This document shows, in pieces, positions 48,525-54,584 of a stretch of 54,584 nucleotides of DNA. The position numbers and the translations under genes were made by a program. The notes under the pieces were generated by a model. The model was not told the origin of the DNA. It did not search any database and saw nothing but the letters and a program-made list of their open reading frames with translations. Positions within the stretch are counted from its first letter, which is position 1. The number at the start of each line of letters is the position of its first letter. Source of the stretch: Heterotrichella gracilis (taxonomy: Eukaryota > Sar > Xanthophyceae > Tribonematales > Xanthonemataceae); the NCBI GenBank assembly GCA_032358255.1, contig JAULBX010025919.1, positions 1 to 54,584 on the forward strand. The letters run 5' to 3'.

Positions 48525-50862
48525 ATGACAGCCCATATGGCAATGTTGTCAAGCACTGCTGCCAGGGGCGGTTTGTTAGCGCCAATCCAGTGTGAGAGGT
48601 CAAATAACTCCACATACCAGGCGTTTCGGTGGCAATTGCACTCGGTAAAGGGTAGTTCGCTTCCAAGTGCCATATGCATGCATTGGCGGAGGCACTGGCG
48701 GAGGCATGCGGCATCCTGGAGATGCCAGCGGAGTTTATCAGTGCAAGCCCTGGCCTCGGTAAGGTTAATTGCTAGAGAGTCTCTTCATGCTGCGTTTGGT
48801 ATTATTTGTAAACGGGTTGCTGCGCTTGGTATGGAAGACTTGAGCAGCATCGACAGGACAGAGTTGAGTGCACTGTGGAATGCGAGAGAATGCGTGCAAA
48901 ATATGTATTGACTAGAGCAGCTGAGTCCATACTAAATGTCTAGCTGTGATGAATAGGAAAATCACCCGGCTGAGCTTGCAGACTGCGCCACCTTTGAGCA
49001 AGCTGTTGATGTCCTGGCCCACAAGGCAATCAGACTGAGCGCTATTACCCAAGGCCACAGGTAACACCAAACTGCCCGTAGTGTGATTTGCCTTGACAAA
49101 TCTACAGAATGAACAAGGTGTCTATATGCCTGGACTTCTATCAAGCATGTGGAAAGTGCACAGTCAGAGTTGCGTCCCGTTCCGAGGTTTTGTGTATTGT
49201 GACAGGTGTGTGATTGGCATCGCGGGCTCTCCAGGGTCTGGCAAGACCACAACATCGCAGCTAGTGAGCGCACGCATCAATGAGTTGGCTAATGCGGATA
49301 TTGCAGTGGTTGTGCCCATGGATGGTGCGAACCGTGAGACCTTGCTCCTTACCCTTATTAAGGGTATCTTATACTCCTCTGCCCTTATTCCTGCTGCTCC
49401 AAACTTGGCTCCTCTGTCCTGTACTTGATTGGATGGGATTTGACCTTGTTTTCTTACCTCAAGGCCCTTGCCTTACCAATGAATTATGCTGGGGCGCTAT
49501 ACCGCCCGGGGCATCTGTTCGCCCTAAATCCTAAACTACAAAACCTTGGTTGTTGCTCTTGGCTAAGGTTTAACCTGTATATTCGGTACTTGCAACCCAT
49601 GAATTGTATGTCTCTCAAAAGAGGCTGTATCGACATTCTCACCTTTGATTATGATTTTGCTTTCTTATATATAACACCTTTTTTAATTTTTTGCCCTTGG
49701 CTAGGGTTCCACCTGTACAAGCACCAGCTGGATGCCATGCCCGACCCTCTTGAGGCTTACGCCAGACGGGGTGCGCACTGGACGTTTGATGGGCAGGCGT
49801 TTGTGGAGTGCGTACAGGGGGTCAAAACACAAGGCGAGTGCTTCTTCATAAATTTAACTGTCATCTCAAGCGAGAGCACGCTCATGAAGCATTTGAAGCA
49901 ACACGTGGCATGTTCAGAAAATTGATTAAATGTCAAGTCATCGAGGAGGTTGTCGAACGAACAAGGCACCGCTGCTTTACAATATCTGCATGCATGGGCG
50001 TGGCGGCGCCTTTCCTTGACCATACTTTCTCTCCTGCCATGCCCTGTAAATGACATGTTTATGCCTTACATTTGCGAATGCCTCTATTAGGCACTGCCCC
50101 GACTCTTGCTCCTGCCCTGTAGACGATGTGCATGTGCCTTCCTTTGACCATGGCCTGGGAGACCCTATCGAGGGTGACATCCACGTGAAGCCGCACCACA
50201 AGATTGCCCTAGTGGAGGGTAATTACCTGCTGCTTGGTAGGTGCCCAGCTACCCAAAAGCTGCAGTTGCGGGGCAGTCGCCAATCCCTATGACTTGCATG
50301 CAAAGGATTGGAACTAGCACTTATTTATTTGTGCACTATGTATTTATCTTGCTGGAATTATGTTGTTGCGATAAGGGCCGCCATAGAAAGGCTTTGATAG
50401 CCTCTTCAAGACCCCAACCCTACACCCTTACAGCTGTCCACATAATACACTGACCTTCTGCCATCAGAGGGTAGTGCAAGTTGCCGGGAGGACTACAATG
50501 TATCACAGTGACATCACACGTGTTCACGTAGTGAAGTATCATGTCCGTAAGTAGTGGGGAAATAATAATAATATAACAACAGTAAGATATACAACGATAA
50601 TCTAACACCCAATTTGCCATTTTTGCCAGACGTCCCTCCCTGGATCGCCCTCCACGCCCTCTTTGATGAGACCTGGTTCATCGAGTGCTGCATCGACCAG
50701 GCCATGGCGCGCGTGTTTGCACGCCAGACCGCCATCGGGCTGGTCCCAGAGGAGTCCCAGCAGCGCATTGCCGGCAATGACAGACTCAATGCGCAGCAGG
50801 TGAACGCAACCAAGGAGAGGGCAGACGTGGTGGTCCCCTCCCTCCCCTTTGCAAAACCCTGA
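48525..50862 (+). CDS. P-loop kinase, uridine/pantothenate kinase-like
   Basis: Six phased exons: 48525-48758, 48957-49060, 49206-49324, 49705-49833, 50123-50236, 50630-50862; 310 residues. Exon 1 is Arg/Ser/Ala-rich and may be an organelle leader; it is the weakest part. The Walker A loop GSPGSGKTT is at about 120-128. Then come VVVPMDGFHLYKHQLDAMPD (the metal/substrate Asp region), YARRGAHWTFDG, VHVPSFDHGLGDPIEGDI, ALVEGNYLLL and LFDETWFIECCIDQAMARVF, and an Arg/Asn-rich lid ending NDRLNAQQV. This is the phosphoribulokinase/uridine kinase superfamily, close to the plant proteins annotated as P-loop NTPase (At1g03030-like, from memory). The natural substrate is not established. Intron 4 needs a GC donor (AAG/GCGAGT at 49834). 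The last exon has two echoes downstream. Confidence 0.87.
49834..49839 (+). promoter_or_regulatory. Non-canonical GC splice donor
   Basis: AAG/GCGAGT, otherwise an ideal donor context. It joins GVKTQ to DVHVPSFDHG in phase with the CTGTAG acceptor at 50122; no GT donor nearby does so without loss of conserved residues. Confidence 0.6.
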
Positions 50863-51300
50863 CTTTGAGGACAGTGGAAGAGGGTGGGACTGTGGGACTG
50901 TGTGCGGATTGAAATTGTGGATGAATCAAGGAATTTGCTCAACTGCAGCTTGCTGTTGGGCTGGGACCGGAGGAGTGCCAACAGCGCATTGCCGGCCACG
51001 ACAGACCCAATGCGCAGCAGGTTAACGCAACCAAGGAGAGGGCAGGCGTGGTAGTGCCCTCCCTCCCCTGTGCAAATTCTTGAAGTCGGTACGAGTCTAA
51101 GAGGGCAGTGGAGTTGGGCGGGCACTGTGGGACAGTGCGCGGGTTCAAATTGTGAATACCCTAAAGTAAGGGATCTGCTCAGCTTCAAATTGCTGTTGAG
51201 CTACAGCCAGAGGAATCCCAGCAGCACACGAACGTTGCCAGCAACGATGGGCCCAACGCGCAGCAAGTGAACGCAGGCATGGCAAGGGCTCACGTTGTGC
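50863..51300 (+). repeat. Two tandem echoes of the last kinase exon
   Basis: Copies of the terminal exon from GLVPEESQQRIAGNDRLNAQ onward lie at about 50946-51085 (close) and 51180-51290 (decayed). Spacing is about 217 and 240 bases. Both begin with a CAGCTT acceptor-like site but lack the upstream catalytic part. Confidence 0.9.
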
Positions 51301-51910
51301 TGACTGCGAAAGAGGTGAAGCATGGCTGTCGTGTCTGTGCGCTTGTAAACTCTATGGTAGGGCTTTTGACCCCTACCCTACTCACCTATTCCCAACAACT
51401 GTTGCCAACAGTGTTGGGTCCAACTTTGTGACAAAAGCCCTAAAGTAGGGTTTACGAGCAATACACAGCCTGGCCACTCCGGCGACTCGGGCGCCTGCAG
51501 GGACAGCTTGGCCCCAGTCGATTGAAGTCTCGCCAGGCATGCACTGCAGGCTGCAGTAAGCTTGGCTTCATCAACGGCTGCCAAATTTCTCCCTCTTCAC
51601 AAGGGACAGCCAGGCACCGGTGCTGCAGCTCTCCCCCCCTGCGACGGGTCCGGGGCGTGACGCTTACATCATGCGTTGGATAGCACGATAGTCTCAACCG
51701 GTGGCAAGCTCTCTATTCAAAACCCGCTGCTGCTTGCGCGCTGGTGTAGGGCTTCAGAAGCGCCTATTGCACAGGCGTTGACGCCCCGCATGGCTGTTGA
51801 GCGCCGCTATCGGCTTTTCGAACCCACTACAGCCGGCGCATAGTGGCCAGACTGCACCGCTGGCACACACACACACCCCTCTGCTCACTCGTTGGGCGAC
51901 AGGGGCCGCC
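51301..51910. other. Spacer before the glycoprotein gene
   Basis: No gene supported. It contains CCTACCCTA and CCCTAAAGTAGGG motifs near 51370-51450, weak relatives of the telomere-like motif, and should include the promoter of the wall-glycoprotein gene. Confidence 0.45.
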
Positions 51911-53789
51911 ATGCATGTGCAACCGGCCGCAACTGTGTGGTGCCTGCTGCTATTGGCGGGTGCTTGGGCTGGTGAATGGGGCCTTGTGGGGGCTGATGGG
52001 TTTGCAAGCAGCACAGGTAAGGTCGCTGCTTAAAGGCACAACCAATCACAGGTAGGACCATGTTTGCAATTGCTTGCAGTAACAAGGGTACAAGGGTATG
52101 ATAGGAGTACTTCCGTGTTGTTACGCTTGGCTCTTGTTGTTAGGTTGCACCACCTGTTGGCAGCAGTACACACTGCCTAGGGTTCGCTCCTTGCCAAGTC
52201 GCACATGCATGTAGCTGTCATGACAAGGCAGTGGGGGGGGGGTGATGTCCCGTAGGCCCTAGCCCCCCACGGTGCCCACTTTACTATGCTCTGTTTGGTC
52301 CTGGGTACACATGGTTGCCCACACCCGCTGTGCATGGTTGGTCCTGGTGGTTGCTGGGAGGCTGTGGCTGGTGTTGGCTGGTGGTGTGAGTGCTAGGTGC
52401 TGTGCAGTGGCGGCGGTGGTGGGGGGTGGTGAGGTTAGGGCCTCTGTTTCCCGGGAAGGTTGATCGTGCGCACCCACCCATTGAACTAATGCAGCGCAGG
52501 CACGTGTGGGCAAGCACTCGCATGCTCACTGAGCATACCATGCGCACTGCAGCCAAGCACCACACCCCATCACACTGCACTGCGCCGCAGTGACTGGCAC
52601 CCCACTGCACGTCCACGCAGGTATAGGAGGCAGGGAGGCCAGGCAGTACGGGGACTCACCAGAAGCTGCCCTGTCTGCGGTTGGAAGGGCGCTGCTGAGG
52701 GTCAAGAAGCCACCACCTTCATCAAAGCATCGCCCATCCCCCAAGCGCCGGCCACCGGCCAAGAAGAGCCCCCTTGCCTCCCGCAAACCGCCATCCCCCA
52801 AACCGCCAAAACCGCCATCCCCCAAGCCACCAAAACCGCCGTCCCCCAAACCGCCAAAACCGCCATCCCCAAAACTGCCAAAACCGCCAAAACCGCCATC
52901 CCCAAAACCGCCAAAACCGCCATCCCCAAAACCACCAAAGCCGCCATCACCAAAACCGCCAAAACCACCATCACCAAGACCGCCCTTCCCCAAGCCACCA
53001 CCAAAACCGCCACCGGCGCCTCCCCCACCATCCCCATCCCCTCCCCCGCCTTCACCCCCCCCACCTTCCCCGTCACCCCCACCGCCGCAACCCCCACCGC
53101 CCTCCCCCAATCCTCCTCCGCCACCGCAACCACCACCATCGCCAGTGCTGTCCCCACCTCCTTCACCAGAGCTGTCCCCACCGCCATCGCCAGTGGTGTC
53201 CCCACCTCCCTCGCCAATGTTGTCCCCACCGCCAACACCGGCGTTGTCCCCACCGCCATCGCCAGTGCTGTCCCCCCCGCCATCACCGGTGCTATCCCCC
53301 CCGCCATCACCGGTGCTATCCCCAACCCCATCCCCAATGTTGTCCCCACCTCCATCGCCAGTGCTATCCCCACCTCCTTCGCCAGCGCTGTCCCCCCCTC
53401 CGTCGCCAGTGCTATCCCCACCACCTCCTTCATCATCGCCCCCACCTCCACCATCCCCCTTGCCACGGCCGCCCCCCTCCCCGTCGCCCCCACCTCCACC
53501 ATCCCCTTCTGAAGGAGGTGGTGACGGGGGTGGTGAGTCACCATCGCCGCCGCTCCCTTCCCCATCGCCCCCACCCCAACCATCCCCTTCGCCACCGCCG
53601 CCCCCTTCCCCATCGCCCCCACCTCCACCGTCCCCTTCACCACCGCCGCCCCCTTCCCCATCGCCACCGCCGCCCCCTTCCCCATCGCCCCCACCTCCAC
53701 CATCCCCTTCACCACCGCCCCCAACCCCATTACTCCCCATCGGCACAGCCACAGCCTCAGGGTGCGTGGCAATGAGCCCTAAACCCTAA
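51911..53789 (+). CDS. Hydroxyproline-rich wall glycoprotein (pherophorin/extensin-like)
   Basis: Exon 1 (51911-52016) encodes a signal peptide, MHVQPAATVWCLLLLAGAWA, for secretion. Exon 2 joins in phase from 52591 or 52621 and runs into a Pro-rich rod of more than 330 residues. The rod starts with basic PSPKPPKPPSPK units, then VLSPPPSPVLSPPP units, then SPSPPPPPSPSPPPP blocks. Such Ser-Pro motifs are hydroxylated and O-glycosylated in the ER/Golgi and build the chlorophyte cell wall or extracellular matrix. The frame reaches a stop at 53787-53789 inside a CCCTAAA run, which is suspicious. A GTGCGT donor at 53762, in phase 2, suggests the true exon ends there and that a globular C-terminal domain lies in a later exon beyond the window. 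So the 3' end is uncertain and the gene may be partial. Confidence 0.78.
52017..52590 (+). other. First intron of the glycoprotein gene
   Basis: GTAAGG donor at 52017. Two acceptors in the same phase (GCCGCAG at 52590 and CACGCAG at 52620) would add or drop ten residues. No other feature seen; the short open frames here are not supported. Confidence 0.5.
52795..53740 (+). repeat. Coding Pro-rich minisatellites
   Basis: Three nested repeat classes: CCATCCCCCAAACCGCCAAA-type (52790-52980), a 27-30 base unit around CCACC(G/T)CCATCGCCAGTG (53130-53430), and a CCACCGCCGCCCCCTTCCCC-type unit (53570-53720). The reverse strand gives an uninterrupted Gly-rich 408-codon frame that is only a shadow. 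Confidence 0.92.
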
Positions 53790-53798
53790 ACCCTAAAC
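53777..53798 (+). repeat. Telomere-like run at the 3' end of the glycoprotein frame
   Basis: Three CCCTAAA units in the gene sense. The apparent stop codon is formed by this run. Confidence 0.95.
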
Positions 53799-54584
53799 AG
53801 CCCCAAGGTGCGGGGAGTGACAACGAGCCCTCAACCCTCTAAACCAAAACCTTGCGTCAATTAGGCATGATGTGATTTGAGGATGCAAGGGGGAAACAGG
53901 TACATGGATAGGCAAGCATTGACCACCATCGTAAAGCCTGCAACCCCCCCACACATTGTCCGACACATTACAACCATTTGAACCCACGCCCCATGTGATA
54001 CAGCCTCTACAAAGCTTTCATTGTCCCATCATGCTTTGGCTGAGACGTGACAAACACCCGCCGTGCACATTTCCACCGACTACACACTTTACCACTCCCG
54101 CACAAGCGCACTCGACCCATTTTCTATGCTGTTAAAAGCAGGATTTGGGTGTTTGCTTGGTTATCTGATGCATAGATGAATAATTGAATAGCAAGTGTAG
54201 GTATTATCAAAATGAAGGGGTGATATCATTTTGATATTTTAACCCCACCACACACAGGCAGCCGCTCTCATCGAGCCTCCAGACCTGCATTTCCTCTCAA
54301 TGCCAACCCCCAAACATTTCTTGCGAAGCGTACCAAAATCATCGACATCAAAACAAAGCGTGACAAAAGCCCCCACACGCACAGGTTCTTCTCTGGCCTC
54401 CAGGTCTGCGCCTCCTCCTCCCTCGCCAACACGAACATCAAAACAAAGCGTGATGTAATTACAGAAAAAATAACTCATTTACATTTTGTATAGAATACTT
54501 GAAGAAATTGTGGCATAACAGGCGCATTAGTCTGCGCACAAAATGCCGGGTTTTTAGTGCAGTGGTGCTGACAACCCTTTTATA
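53799..54584. other. Terminal stretch of the window
   Basis: No gene supported. About 54265-54450 holds a roughly 100-base segment present twice (GCCTCCAG(A/G)(C/T)CTGC and CATCAAAACAAAGCGTGA repeated). It may be an intron of the glycoprotein gene or its 3' flank. Confidence 0.45.

Noticed and set aside
51378-51697. Minus-strand frame starting MAAVDEAKLTAACSACL
   Set aside because: The start looks protein-like, but no second exon, domain or splice chain could be found, and it is short enough to be chance.
52526-53752. 408-codon Gly-rich open frame on the minus strand
   Set aside because: It is the exact antisense of the Pro-rich wall-glycoprotein exon. Simple repeats without TA-rich triplets stay open on both strands; there is no splice context or start evidence.

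Overview
This window is nuclear DNA from a green plant-lineage eukaryote, most likely a chlorophyte alga and probably Chlorophyceae. The evidence is: GC-rich coding exons split by many short introns (mostly GT-AG, acceptors usually CTGCAG/G); a plastid sulfolipid gene and several proteins with plastid-type leaders; a very long Ser-Pro/Lys-Pro-rich wall-glycoprotein exon; and plant-type telomere-like motifs (TTTAGGG/CCCTAAA) scattered through introns. I could not run a search, so species is not assigned. No rRNA, tRNA, CRISPR, operon or bacterial signal was seen. A 100-base run of N lies at 26798-26897.

Layout: (1) 1-5723 (+) 3' part of a gene whose C-terminus resembles algal bZIP-type regulators; (2) 13481-8545 (-) RNF14-type RBR E3 ubiquitin ligase; (3) 14485-18577 (+) UDP-sulfoquinovose synthase SQD1, head to head with the ligase; (4) 19598-20494 (+) small unknown gene with an apparent frameshift; (5) 32836-23353 (-) a 15-exon, about 1367-residue unknown membrane protein carrying a K-Y/F-D repeat; (6) 33364-34848 (+) plastid glyoxalase-like VOC protein; (7) 36171-41760 (+) ARID-PHD chromatin protein; (8) 43924-42755 (-) Erv1/ALR sulfhydryl oxidase; (9) 44761-47298 (+) plastid-type TPR protein with a C-terminal membrane anchor; (10) 48525-50862 (+) P-loop uridine-kinase-like kinase; (11) 51911-53789 (+) hydroxyproline-rich (pherophorin/extensin-like) glycoprotein. 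The exon models for genes 2, 3 and 5-10 were built by hand, and every junction keeps reading phase to the stop codon.

The most striking feature is not a gene. Nearly every multi-exon gene is surrounded by partial, diverged copies of its own exon ends, here called exon echoes. They lie in the adjoining intron or just past the stop codon, usually include the flanking donor or acceptor site, and are often mixed with telomere-like motifs. Those motifs are mostly in the CCCTAAA sense relative to the host gene. A second theme is a LINE family seen only as 3' ends with a (TAAC)n tail, including a tail-to-tail pair inside an intron of the TPR gene.

The genes do not form one pathway. Several products are probably plastid-targeted (SQD1, VOC protein, TPR protein, possibly the kinase and the K-Y-D protein), but this is ordinary gene neighbourhood rather than a cluster. 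The best candidates for something undescribed are the exon-echo system and the K-Y-D repeat protein.
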